Origin: Terriglobia bacterium
GTDB lineage: Bacteria; Acidobacteriota; Terriglobia; UBA7540
Assembly (NCBI GenBank): GCA_030040515.1
Contig: JASHTO010000528.1
Span: forward strand, 1-20,200
DNA length: 20,200 bases
Reading direction: 5' to 3'
Part shown: piece by piece, positions 13,471-20,200 of the stretch
Position numbering within the stretch: position 1 is the stretch's first letter
How the letters are laid out: each line of letters begins with the position of its first letter
Translations under genes and position numbers: made by a program
Notes under the pieces: generated by a model
Seen by the model: the letters and a program-made list of their open reading frames with translations, nothing else
Told to the model about the DNA's origin: nothing
Database searches by the model: none

Positions 13471-13923
13471 ATGAAGGTTCTAATTGCGCACGGCTCATAC
13501 GAAATTGCGGCGAGCTTGCTCCCCATGATTCAAGTTATTCCGGCCGTCGAGCTCCTTTCGCCCACGCTGAACGCTCACGCCACACTGGAGTCGGTCCGAG
13601 CGAACGATCCTGAAGTCTTAATCATCAGCAGCGGAATCCCCGGCGTGAAGGAAACCGACTTGTTGCAGATCATCCGGGAGGAAAACCCCGGCGCAACGCT
13701 GATTATCCTCGCCCAACTTACCTTTCCGGAATTCCGAACCCGCCTGGAAGTCTGGAAAGACTTTATTTCCGTGGAGGATGCGGAGTTGCACCTGCCGCTC
13801 CCAAAGCTGGCTGCGCTGGGGAGACAAAATAACGGAGTGTGGGTCAAATTCTCTTGCGGTGAGTTCGGCCTCCTCCGGCTCCCGGACGAAGTAATCTTTG
13901 ATGTTGTCGCGACGGCGCTGTAA
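13471..13923 (+). CDS. Degenerate receiver-like protein, tandem with preceding gene
   Basis: 150 residues. The N-terminus MKVLIAHGSYEIAASLLPMI parallels MKALIAGRSPIARDRFLQMI of the preceding protein. The strand carrying the phosphoacceptor reads VLIISSGIPG, so Asp is replaced by Ser (53-54). The acidic pair is His-Gly and the conserved Lys is not recognisable. All catalytic receiver residues are thus gone while the fold pattern (IISSGIPG, ATLIILAQ) remains. The tail from about residue 118 (NNGVWVKFSCGEFGLLRLPD) is not receiver-like and is unrecognised. ATG at 13471 has GGAGG 5 bases upstream, which decides against the in-frame start at 13459. It probably arose by duplication of the neighbour and divergence. 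Confidence 0.65.
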   Translation: MKVLIAHGSYEIAASLLPMIQVIPAVELLSPTLNAHATLESVRANDPEVLIISSGIPGVKETDLLQIIREENPGATLIILAQLTFPEFRTRLEVWKDFISVEDAELHLPLPKLAALGRQNNGVWVKFSCGEFGLLRLPDEVIFDVVATAL

Positions 13924-14261
13924 GTTGCCGCACGGGTCGTATATCCGTCGCGCGGTCCCCAAACGCCTGCAAATCTGCGTAAGAATTTGAATGGTGCCCG
14001 TGACGCAACTCAGCACGTGGGTGCATGGAACAATCGCCGTTTGGCCTGGGCGACGAGCCTCTGAGTCTGGGCATGGCAGGGTGTAGCAAGGTAAAATAGA
14101 CCTGCACCCAAGCGATGGGTGTTGAAGTCCCAAAGCGCAAAAGCCCGGAATGTTATTAAGATTTTACTGAATTGTAATAGTTTTCTTTATGACAAGTAGA
14201 AATATAATTTAAAATATGAAGGCAGAGCTCGATCCTGTACTTCAAGTTTTCCGGTGATTCT
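13924..14261. promoter_or_regulatory. Spacer with AT-rich promoter region for the PilZ gene
   Basis: 338 bases without a gene. A hairpin CACCCA-agcga-TGGGTG lies at 14105-14121. From about 14150 to 14220 the sequence is markedly AT-rich, unlike its surroundings, and contains a consensus TATAAT (14203-14208) about 55 bases before the PilZ start codon. No good -35 hexamer is present at 16-18 bases; an extended or activator-dependent promoter is possible. Confidence 0.45.
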
Positions 14262-14915
14262 ATGACCAGAGCACACCCAAGACGTTACCCCCGGCTGGAT
14301 GTTCGAGTGCTGACGAATTACACGACCGACAAGGATTGGTCGAGGTGCGTCGCCACCAGCCTGGGAGGAGGGGGACTTTTCCTGGGCGATGTTGTCTGCC
14401 TCGAACCCGGCAAAGAGATTTCCGTGCGCTTCCGTCCGGCCAAGCACCTTCCCGTCATTGAAGCCCAAGCCTGTGTTCGTTCCACGAAGACGGGGTTGGG
14501 CGCCGGGGTTGAATTCACGAGTATCGATGCGGAGGACCGTTTGCGGTTGCTGCGGCTGATCCACAAGAATACCGGCAATGATAGAACGCGCCAGCGTGCC
14601 GCGCTCGCCACGCAGTTTCAGCATGAGGACTGCTATTCGCTGGCCTTTTCATGCGATCTCAGTCTCTGCGGCATGTTTGTGGAAACTTCCCAGCCCCTGC
14701 CCGTCGGCTGTTCGCTCAAAGTGCGTTTCAGTCTGGACCAAATGGACCGGGTGGTCACCACGACTGCACACGTCGACTATCACCTCAAGAAACTGGGGAT
14801 GGGAATCCTCTTTGACGACATGCCGCCAGAGCACCGGCAAGCCATTCAGGAGTACGTGGAAAACCACCAGGAGCTATTCACCATAAAACCTGCCACGGAA
14901 AGCCGCGTCGCATAA
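14262..14915 (+). CDS. Tandem PilZ-domain protein
   Basis: 217 residues with two PilZ-like domains and nothing else. PilZ domains bind cyclic di-GMP through an RxxxR motif and a [D/N]xSxxG motif. The first (about 5-100) has RRYPR (7-11) but ATSLGG in place of DxSxxG, so it may not bind ligand normally. The second (about 106-200) has RTRQR (108-112) and an intact DLSLCG (132-137), followed by KLGMGILFDDM, a typical PilZ ending. It is a likely cytosolic c-di-GMP effector or adaptor. The Shine-Dalgarno before ATG 14262 is weak. It stands alone between pseudo-receiver genes and the ECF sigma region; no diguanylate cyclase is in the window. Confidence 0.85.
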   Translation: MTRAHPRRYPRLDVRVLTNYTTDKDWSRCVATSLGGGGLFLGDVVCLEPGKEISVRFRPAKHLPVIEAQACVRSTKTGLGAGVEFTSIDAEDRLRLLRLIHKNTGNDRTRQRAALATQFQHEDCYSLAFSCDLSLCGMFVETSQPLPVGCSLKVRFSLDQMDRVVTTTAHVDYHLKKLGMGILFDDMPPEHRQAIQEYVENHQELFTIKPATESRVA

Positions 14916-15697
14916 ATTCCTGCCGGGAAAATGCTTTTTGACATTGGGCAGCACCCTTCGCCAATCCCACTCTGCTGCGCGGTAGGAAAAAGGATGCGTC
15001 CGGCGAATGCCTTGTTAAGTATCCACCTGCCACCCCTTAAGATTTCTGCCGGAATTAAATCTCAATTTTCCTCGTTTAAAGCGCCCTGATCCATATGGGT
15101 GGTTCCTCGCGCACGCCGATTCCATTGACTGAGTGGGAAATGGCGGGGTTGAAAGAGGGAGGGGCCCTCTCCCCCCGGTGCGCGGGGGAGAGGGGATTTA
15201 TAGGGGATAAAGTGGAGGGAAGAATTGCGGGGTTAAAACACTGTGGGGGACTGAAATTTGTTTCCTTTTAATGACTGGGTCGGTGGGCCGAGCGTGGACT
15301 GCGAGTCGCCTCGGCAATTCGATTCGCCGGCGGGAATCTGCGGAATTCCATCTGAAACGTTGTTCCTTCCGCATAACACGGCAAACCCACCAACCTTTCT
15401 CCGTCTCAAACGTCCTCATTCTAGCCAGCCTGAAATTTGCAACAATCCAGTGCATACCGGTAATTGGCAAGGGTGGATGCTTTACAAACCTTAACGGATT
15501 CTTGATGACCTCAGCCCCCGTCAAAACCGGTCTGTCGAATCCTGTGCAACCGACGTTCCGTCAGGTATTCACCGGACGAACTCTCTGGGGCATTGACCGG
15601 ATTGCCGCTAAAGTCGGTATCCATTAGAAATTGTGTGTCGCACGCACGTGGGCCCCTCTCTACCGTTATTTATACGGAGTATTTCAAGGAGGTTCGC
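14916..15697. other. Long intergenic region, no convincing gene
   Basis: 782 bases. Overlapping open frames between 15258 and 15627 have no ribosome binding site, no recognisable motif and unlikely composition, so they are not called. The only structured item is the CCCTCTCC/GGAGAGGG hairpin at 15165-15194. The last 40 bases carry the leader and strong ribosome binding site of the next gene. Confidence 0.55.
15165..15194. repeat. CCCTCTCCCCC / GGGGGAGAGGG hairpin repeat
   Basis: A perfect 11-bp stem (15165-15175 with 15184-15194) and an 8-base loop. It is the same motif family as the inner arms of the 5455-5622 element and the hairpin at 18598-18618. No T-run follows, so it is more likely a dispersed repeat than a terminator. 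Confidence 0.55.
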
Positions 15698-15955
15698 ATG
15701 ATCGTCAACTCGCTGGGTGATTGGGTGGTATACGGGCTGGGTTTGGTGGGGTTGACTTACGGAGCTGCCCGGCTGCTTCCCGAGATGGTGGTGGGCTGCA
15801 TCCTGGTTCTTTATCGATCCTATCGCAAACTGCGGATTGGGCTCGATCAAGCCAAGGGTGACCTCCCACTTGCGCATGATCAGTCGCGGAAAGTTCCCTC
15901 AGAGCGCAAAACTGTTGCGGAATTGTTGCCCCTGGAGCGGGAATCCTGGGCTTAG
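15698..15955 (+). CDS. Small membrane protein of unknown function (85 aa)
   Basis: A short N-terminal segment is followed by one or two hydrophobic stretches (about 9-40: WVVYGLGLVGLTYGAARLLP, then VVGCILVLY) and a charged, basic C-terminal tail (RSYRKLRIG and onward). The protein is probably anchored in the inner membrane with a cytosolic tail. The start is decided by a near-perfect AAGGAGG 5 bases before ATG 15698; a longer open frame upstream has no start signal. It lies 101 bases upstream of the ECF sigma gene on the same strand, but lacks the His/Cys zinc motif of ZAS anti-sigma factors. I do not recognise its family; a regulatory link with the sigma factor is possible but unproven. Confidence 0.65.
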   Translation: MIVNSLGDWVVYGLGLVGLTYGAARLLPEMVVGCILVLYRSYRKLRIGLDQAKGDLPLAHDQSRKVPSERKTVAELLPLERESWA

Positions 15956-16056
15956 GTGAGCACTCCCTTGCGTTCCACCGTCCTTGCCCACCTGCGAAGC
16001 AGAATGGTGACAGTGAGACTCAGCAAACCACAAATCCAAGCGGAGGCAGAGCAGAG

Positions 16057-16692
16057 ATGAGGCAGCAACCATTGGTCGTGAACCTTCCGGCAACGTGCAG
16101 GGAAAAAACCAGTCGCGTCACTGAGGAAGAAGCGGAGTCAAGACGATTGCGGGTCCAGACGAGCGACTTCGGTGAGCTTTACAATTTGTACCATCGCCGG
16201 GTATTTTCGTGGTGCTTGCGCATCGTCCGAAATGCTGACGACGCCGAAGATCTCACCCAAGACACCTTTCTTCACCTGTTCCGGAAGATTGGCACTTTCC
16301 GGGGGGAATCCGCTTTCACCACCTGGCTATACCGTTTGACCACCAACATTGCCCTGATGCGGATGCGCAGAAAGATTCCCGTGCAAATCTCACTTGATGA
16401 AATTTCCGAGACCGACCAGACCGCCGCCCGGCCTCGTCATGAAATCCAGGCCTGGGACCGGGCGCTGGCATCTTCAATCCTGCGGGCGGACCTGGACCGG
16501 GCACTCAACAAAGTGCCGCGCGGTTTCCGAAAGGCTCTCTTTCTGCACGACGGCGAGCAATTCACGCACGAAGAAATCGCTGAACTGACCGGGTGCGCGG
16601 TCGGAACCTCAAAATCTCAGTTGCACAAGGCCCGCCAGCGAGTCCGGCAACTGCTCACCAGCCGGTGCGCGTGTGTGGAAGGAAGAAACTGA
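16057..16692 (+). CDS. ECF-type RNA polymerase sigma factor
   Basis: 211 residues. Sigma region 2 spans about 38-107, with the core-binding/-10 segments DDAEDLTQDTFLHLFRKIGT and ESAFTTWLYRLTTNIALMRM. Region 4 spans about 145-202, with the helix-turn-helix EEIAELTGCAVGTSKSQLHK. It has an N-terminal extension of about 35 residues and a loose linker (about 110-135). It directs RNA polymerase to a specific set of promoters. GGAGG lies 10 bases before ATG 16057. No anti-sigma gene with a zinc or transmembrane domain is adjacent; instead a receiver-like gene begins 13 bases after the stop. Control may therefore be by expression or by that receiver-like partner. The promoter recognised is unknown. 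Confidence 0.92.
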   Translation: MRQQPLVVNLPATCREKTSRVTEEEAESRRLRVQTSDFGELYNLYHRRVFSWCLRIVRNADDAEDLTQDTFLHLFRKIGTFRGESAFTTWLYRLTTNIALMRMRRKIPVQISLDEISETDQTAARPRHEIQAWDRALASSILRADLDRALNKVPRGFRKALFLHDGEQFTHEEIAELTGCAVGTSKSQLHKARQRVRQLLTSRCACVEGRN

Positions 16693-16705
16693 ACCGGGGG
16701 GAAAA

Positions 16706-17113
16706 ATGATGGATCATCTTTTCGCGCTCCTGGTACACGAGCGTCCCGAGCCCTTCAACCATTTGAAGCGCATCCTGTGGGAGTTGTGCGTTGAAACTTA
16801 CAGCGTGAGCTCCTGTAAAGAAGCTCAGGAACTGATTGCGCAGTGCAAACCCCACGTCATTTTTGCGGAAAGCGCTCTGGCAGATGGATCGTGGTTGAGC
16901 CTGCTGAACATCGCGGAGGCGGACGGCGTGCCCGTAAACCTGGTGGTGGGAGCTAATCCCAAAACCCCTGAATCTGTTTCGATGATTGATCGGGGGGCAT
17001 TTGATTGCATTGCACCACCCTTTGAACACGAGCCGTTGTCCTTTCTGGTGAAATCAGCGGAGCTGGACACACGCCGGCGCAGGCAAGCTGCGGCGCGCGC
17101 CGCGGCGGCGTAA
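16706..17113 (+). CDS. Receiver-like protein with Asp-to-Glu substitution, next to ECF sigma
   Basis: 135 residues. A receiver-like fold starts FALLVHERPEPF. The phosphoacceptor position in VIFAESALADGSW holds Glu (E55) in place of Asp, and the conserved Lys position falls in CIAPPFEHEP, where Pro replaces it. The acidic pair is His-Glu (11-12). Glu at the phosphosite often mimics the phosphorylated state, so the protein may be constitutively 'on'. It ends in a basic then Ala-rich tail (RRRRQAAARAAAA). The chosen ATG at 16706 follows a GGGGGG stretch and starts 13 bases after the sigma gene, suggesting co-transcription. A paralogue that retains the Asp lies at 17449. Confidence 0.75.
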   Translation: MMDHLFALLVHERPEPFNHLKRILWELCVETYSVSSCKEAQELIAQCKPHVIFAESALADGSWLSLLNIAEADGVPVNLVVGANPKTPESVSMIDRGAFDCIAPPFEHEPLSFLVKSAELDTRRRRQAAARAAAA

Positions 17114-17448
17114 GGACTCACATTCGCCGCCTGCGAGCGGAGGCTCGATTTTCGAGCAAACCTCCGGTCCTGCGGCGCCTCGGTGGGCCCGGTCTGTAGA
17201 AACACCTTTTGAGCCTTTCAGGATGAAGGGGGAGAGCCCCTTATTCACCTGACACAGGAATCAGGAATTCACCCGATTGAACGAACTCTTGGGCTGCGCA
17301 TAAGCTGGTAGTTGTGGCGTGTGCCGGCGTCGAAGCGACTTCCGCTCAATGGCGAGAAGCCGGGATTCATTCCAGCCACAGCCCGGTTCTTGGGTTCGTG
17401 GGCGGCGACCGAAAAAGTTTAACAAGGGGTTCTTGCAGAAGGTGCCAA
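17114..17448. other. Spacer between the two receiver-like genes, one hairpin
   Basis: 335 bases without a gene. A hairpin GGAGG-CTCGA-ttt-TCGAG-caaa-CCTCC (within 17138-17166) begins 25 bases after the stop codon of the first receiver-like gene. It could be a weak terminator or an RNA-stability structure, but there is no T-run. An open frame upstream of 17449 has no start signal. Confidence 0.4.
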
Positions 17449-17907
17449 ATGGCCGATCATGAGTGCGCATTGCTCATCCACGATCTCCCGGAGCCTTTAG
17501 GGTTGGTGGCGTCTTTGCTCAAGGAGTTGTCCGTGGCAGTCTGGAGCACCAATAGCGGGGGCGAGGCTCTGGATCTGATGGCCCTCTATAAGCCGGCCTT
17601 AATCTTCGTCGATTTTCCTGTCTGGACCAGGTCGTCATCCAGAATCATCGGCCTGGCTTGGAGCGTCGATCCCGCTGCCAACGTCATCGTTGTGGGTTCC
17701 AAGCAGGATATTGAGCTTTACGTGGCCACCATCGAACGCGGCGCGTTTAGTTTTGTTGCTCCTCCATTCTCCCACGATGGGCTGAGATCAATCGTCAACG
17801 CAGCCTTCACCGACGTTCGCGCTCGTAAGGAAGCCCTGAGCCGAAGTCCTTTTGCCCATCCTAACCCCGGTCCGTCGCTCCCACCTGACACGCGGCGCCC
17901 ACTGTAG
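17449..17907 (+). CDS. Receiver-like response regulator, paralogue of the preceding gene
   Basis: 152 residues. The N-terminus MADHECALLIHDLPEPLGLV parallels MMDHLFALLVHERPEPFNHL of the protein at 16706, and RGAFSFVAPPFSHDGL parallels its RGAFDCIAPPFEHEPL. Here the phosphoacceptor Asp is present (D55 in LIFVDFPVW), but Pro occupies the conserved Lys region, as in the paralogue. The acidic pair is His-Asp. A Pro/Ser/Arg-rich tail (about 130-152) looks unstructured. ATG 17449 is preceded by AGAAGG. I recall this MADH...RPEPF type as common single-domain regulators in Acidobacteria. No output domain is present, and whether it is phosphorylated is uncertain. Confidence 0.72.
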   Translation: MADHECALLIHDLPEPLGLVASLLKELSVAVWSTNSGGEALDLMALYKPALIFVDFPVWTRSSSRIIGLAWSVDPAANVIVVGSKQDIELYVATIERGAFSFVAPPFSHDGLRSIVNAAFTDVRARKEALSRSPFAHPNPGPSLPPDTRRPL

Positions 17908-17974
17908 TTGCCATCCCACTCCTGGGCCCGAGCCATTATTGCTGAGGCAGGGAAGAAACAACCCTGACCGCCAA

Positions 17975-18040
17975 CCGTAGCACGGGCAAGACGCCCGGGC
18001 CAGGAGGCTTTGGGCCGCAGGGCTGAGGACCGCCCCTACG
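17975..18040. repeat. REP-like element between convergent genes
   Basis: The segment opens CCGTAG and closes CCTACG, with an inner hairpin GGGC-aagac-GCCC (17984-17996) and a GGCTTTGGGCC palindrome. It resembles the GTAGCG...CTAC hairpin inside the 2642-2759 element. It occupies the gap between the convergent genes at 17907 and 18088. Confidence 0.4.
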
Positions 18041-18087
18041 CGTCAATCTGTGGTGGTGGGAATTTCGAGGTCCGAGCGAACGGTTTA

Positions 18088-18510
18088 TCAAACGACCTTT
18101 TTCGCGGGGCTTCCGCCTTGAGCGCCGGTGGCGTTTCCTTTCTCTCCCAAATCCAAAACGCGCATGACTTCCACCAGCAAATCCTCCGGGCGGCAGGGCT
18201 TGATGAGGCATCCTTCGCAGCCCACGGCCACGGCGGAGACGAAGGCGCGGGCCGTCAGGACGACAATGGGAATTTTATGGGTCTTTTCATCCGCGCGCAG
18301 TTGGCGGATGGCTTCCCAGCCGGCGATTTGCGGCAACCAGAGGTCCATCAGGATCAGGTCCGGAGTGGTCTGGAAGGCTTTTTCCAGCGCTTCCTGTCCG
18401 TCGCTCGCCAGGCTCACCTCAAACCCGACTCGCTTGAGATAGTGACTGTACATCTCCCGGTCGTCTTTGAAGTCATCCACAATCAAAATGTGTTTATTCT
18501 GGATCCTCAT
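18088..18510 (-). CDS. CheY-like stand-alone response regulator
   Basis: 140 residues. A canonical receiver with acidic pair VDD (11-13), phosphoacceptor D56 in LMDLWLP, the conserved Thr in VVLTARA (86) and K104 in CLIKPCRPEDLL. A short Gly/Ala/Lys tail follows and there is no output domain. Unlike the receiver-like proteins at 16706 and 17449, all catalytic residues are intact. ATG 18510 follows a purine-rich GGCAGAGG. It lies downstream of a hybrid histidine kinase gene on the same strand, with a 138-base gap containing a repeat hairpin, so the kinase could be its phosphodonor. It is similar in type to receivers fused to hybrid kinases. Confidence 0.87.
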   Translation of the reverse strand: MRIQNKHILIVDDFKDDREMYSHYLKRVGFEVSLASDGQEALEKAFQTTPDLILMDLWLPQIAGWEAIRQLRADEKTHKIPIVVLTARAFVSAVAVGCEGCLIKPCRPEDLLVEVMRVLDLGEKGNATGAQGGSPAKKVV

Positions 18511-18597
18511 CCTCTGCCTTCACTTTCCCATGCCGATAAAACCGATTTCCTCCCCCCATCCCAGGCATCTGGCCACTGACATCAAGAAATCACCCTT

Positions 18598-18618
18598 CCC
18601 TCTCCCTTGGAGAGAGGG
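18598..18618. repeat. CCCTCTC / GAGAGGG hairpin repeat
   Basis: CCCTCTCCCTTGGAGAGAGG, then G, forms a 7-bp stem of the same family as 15165-15194. It lies between the CheY-like gene and the hybrid kinase. Confidence 0.5.
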
Positions 18619-18648
18619 CGACTCGCAACTGGTGTAATCATCAGTCCG

Positions 18649-20200
18649 TCAGTTGACGGACGAGTGGAGGTGCCCACGCTTTGCTCGCCGCGGAGGCGAG
18701 GGGTTTTTTTCAATTTCCATCACACTAGCTTCCGATTTGCCCTCCTGTGCTTTTCGTTCGTCTTCATTCTCATGAATCTGCCCTTTTTCCTGGACCAAAC
18801 CCTCCTGACCAGCCGCAGTTGAGGGAGAGCGCTGTGCAGCGAGGGCCGCCACGGTGGTCACCAGCTCAAGGGGGATCAGTGGCTTTGGCACATGGCGTGA
18901 AAAGCCCGCGTACAGAAGCTTGCTGCGATCCTGCGCGCTGGCCCGCGCGGTAAGCGCGATCACGGGGATGCGGCCCCCCCTTTCCGGCGGCAGCGCCCTG
19001 ATCCGCCGGATCAAGCCGTATCCGTCCTCGACGGGCATTTCGATATCCGCCGCCATCACGTCGGGCAGCTCCTCGGTCAGCATCTCCAGAGCCTCCATCG
19101 CGGAGGCGGCGATTCGCACCTGGGCGCCGCAGCGCTCCATCACCAGTGCGGCCACCTCTCGCGCATCGGCCTCATCATCCACCACCAGCACCCGAATGTC
19201 GCGCAACGAGGGTGCGGATTGCAGCCAATTCGTGTCCTTGGCAAATCCCGCCGAAGGATTGCGTTGGGTAGCGGAAAGTTCGGGCGAGCCCGCGGAAAGG
19301 GGCAGGATGACTTTGAAGATTGCTCCCGGCCCATCCTCGCGATTCACCGCCTGAACGTGGCCGCCGTGGGCTTCTACCAGATTGCTGACGATCGCTAGGC
19401 CCAATCCCAATCCTTGGTTCGCCTGCCGACCGCCGGGGTCCGCCTGGCGAAACGGTTCGAAGATGTGAGGCAGGAATTCCGCGGGAATGCCGGGGCCATC
19501 GTCCTGCACGGTAATGCCCACGTGCGACCCCATTTTCTCCACGGCAATCTGGATGTGCCCCTTCCGGGGCGCATATCGTGTGGCGTTGGAAAGGATGTTC
19601 CACAAGACCTGTTGAAGCCGCACACCATCGCCCAGCACCGCGCAGCTTTCAAACGGCACGGACAAATCGATTTGAATCTCTCGGGCTTCGGCAGCGGGAC
19701 GGGCGGAATCCAGCGCGGCTTTCACCACCGAGCGCAGGTCCAAAGGTTTGGGGTCCAGGCGCAACTTGCCGCTCACGATGCGGGAGACGTCCAGAAGGTC
19801 GGAAATCAACTGCGCCTGGAGCAGGGCGTTGCGGTTGATCGTATCGATGGCCTTGGCCTGGGTCTGCTGGTCCAGCCCGCCCCCCTGCAACATCTGGCCC
19901 CAGCCGGTGATGGCATTCAGCGGAGTGCGCAGCTCATGCGAAAGGAGGGCCAGGAATTCATCCTTCAGGCGGTTGGCGCGTTCCGCCTCGCGCCGCGCAT
20001 TCTCCGCGTGCTTGAGCAGAACCACCCGCTCCTCTTCCGCGCGTTTTTGGGCGGTGATGTTGATGTTGATTCCCGCGATGGAGGTCGGCTGGCCGTGGGT
20101 GTCGCGAATCACCGTGCCGCGCCCCAGCCACCACCGGTCTTCGCCCCCCTCCAGCGTGCGAAATTCCGCGTGATAATCCACGCCGCTGCTCACCGCCTGA
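18649..20200 (-). CDS. Hybrid sensor histidine kinase (PAS-HisKA-HATPase-REC), 5' end outside window
   Basis: The 3' part of a large kinase; the frame is open to the window edge. Residue numbers count from the GTG at 20193, which is not claimed as the start. The end of a PAS/PAC domain comes first (to about 50: WWLGRGTVIRD and NINITAQKRAEEE), then a helix and a HisKA domain with LSHELRTPLNAI (H86). The HATPase has N box ILSNATRYAP (N203), G1 DDGPGIP and G2 GLGLGLAIVS. The C-terminal receiver has DDE (339-341), phosphoacceptor D383 in AADIEMP and K437 in VPKPL. It should pass phosphate from H86 to its own D383. After the receiver, about 60 charged, low-complexity residues follow; part of them is encoded by a palindromic repeat at 18661-18710. 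The stimulus is unknown. Confidence 0.93.
   Translation of the reverse strand, partial: QAVSSGVDYHAEFRTLEGGEDRWWLGRGTVIRDTHGQPTSIAGININITAQKRAEEERVVLLKHAENARREAERANRLKDEFLALLSHELRTPLNAITGWGQMLQGGGLDQQTQAKAIDTINRNALLQAQLISDLLDVSRIVSGKLRLDPKPLDLRSVVKAALDSARPAAEAREIQIDLSVPFESCAVLGDGVRLQQVLWNILSNATRYAPRKGHIQIAVEKMGSHVGITVQDDGPGIPAEFLPHIFEPFRQADPGGRQANQGLGLGLAIVSNLVEAHGGHVQAVNREDGPGAIFKVILPLSAGSPELSATQRNPSAGFAKDTNWLQSAPSLRDIRVLVVDDEADAREVAALVMERCGAQVRIAASAMEALEMLTEELPDVMAADIEMPVEDGYGLIRRIRALPPERGGRIPVIALTARASAQDRSKLLYAGFSRHVPKPLIPLELVTTVAALAAQRSPSTAAGQEGLVQEKGQIHENEDERKAQEGKSEASVMEIEKNPSPPRRAKRGHLHSSVN
18661..18710 (+). repeat. Palindromic repeat with terminator-like T-run inside the kinase 3' end
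   Basis: CTCGCC-gcgga-GGCGAG (18684-18700) is a perfect 6-bp hairpin, followed on the plus strand by GGG and seven T (18704-18710), the form of an intrinsic terminator. No plus-strand gene ends here; the segment instead lies within the last codons of the minus-strand hybrid kinase. It probably is a dispersed REP-like sequence (GGTGCCCACGCTTTGCTCGC) that has become coding. Confidence 0.45.

Noticed and set aside
15258..15627. Overlapping plus-strand open frames of 78-118 codons in the 14916-15697 gap
   Set aside because: No ribosome binding site, no recognisable motif, two frames compete for the same DNA, and the composition looks translated from non-coding sequence.
15698..15955. Anti-sigma factor for the adjacent ECF sigma
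   Set aside because: It lacks the HxxxCxxC zinc motif and the usual cytosolic sigma-binding domain before the membrane segment; kept as an unknown membrane protein.
16057..17113. PhyR/EcfG/NepR general stress system
   Set aside because: The receiver-like protein has no sigma-like N-terminal domain and no NepR-like small protein is seen, so the standard system is not present.
2400..18710. CRISPR array
   Set aside because: The repeats are dispersed palindromes with irregular distances and no uniform spacers; no cas genes are present.
18607..18822. Plus-strand open frame through the T-run near the kinase 3' end
   Set aside because: It runs through a repeat and antisense to the kinase tail, with no start signal or homology.

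Overview
The window is a dense bacterial signal-transduction region of moderately high GC. The likely source is an Acidobacteriota (Terriglobia-like) soil bacterium. That is an inference from gene content: a stressosome operon, many stand-alone receiver proteins of a type I associate with that phylum, NarL-type two-component pairs, tandem PilZ domains and abundant REP-like palindromes. No rRNA or other definitive marker is present.

Layout. 1-2408: the 3' end of an ATP-grasp ligase gene, tail-to-tail with a secreted right-handed beta-helix protein. 2409-5174: a repeat-rich spacer with a 23-bp perfect inverted-repeat element, a small conserved hypothetical gene, and a split NtrC-like pair (stand-alone receiver, then an AAA+/Fis protein with an altered GAFTGA loop). 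5175-5733: REP-like repeats. 5734-9652 (minus): one tightly overlapping operon rsbR-rsbS-rsbT-rsbX-histidine kinase-NarL regulator. 10208-12540 (plus): a divergent operon of receiver, PAS/NarX-type kinase and NarL regulator. 13075-13923: two degenerate receiver proteins. 14262-14915: a tandem PilZ protein. 15698-17907: a small membrane protein, an ECF sigma factor and two related receiver-like proteins with altered active sites. 18088-20200 (minus): a CheY-like receiver, and the 3' part of a hybrid PAS/HisKA/HATPase/REC kinase whose 5' end is outside the window.

How it may work. The most interesting unit is the stressosome operon. RsbR/RsbS would form the sensory scaffold, RsbT the switch kinase and RsbX the resetting phosphatase. 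The next gene is not an RsbU phosphatase with a sigma-B partner-switch. It is a NarX-type histidine kinase whose N-terminal region resembles the RsbT-binding domain of RsbU, followed by its NarL-type regulator. This suggests RsbT released from the stressosome binds and controls a histidine kinase, so the output is a two-component phosphorelay. No RsbV, RsbW or sigma-B is visible here. Around it lie about ten receiver or receiver-like domains in roughly 15 kb, at least three with lost phosphorylation residues, so part of the network probably works by protein-protein contact alone.

The spacers hold several families of palindromic repeats: CCCCGGCTTTGCCGGGG-type, CCCTCTCC/GGAGAGGG-type and GCAAAGACGC-type. 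These look like dispersed REP/MITE-like elements and not genes.
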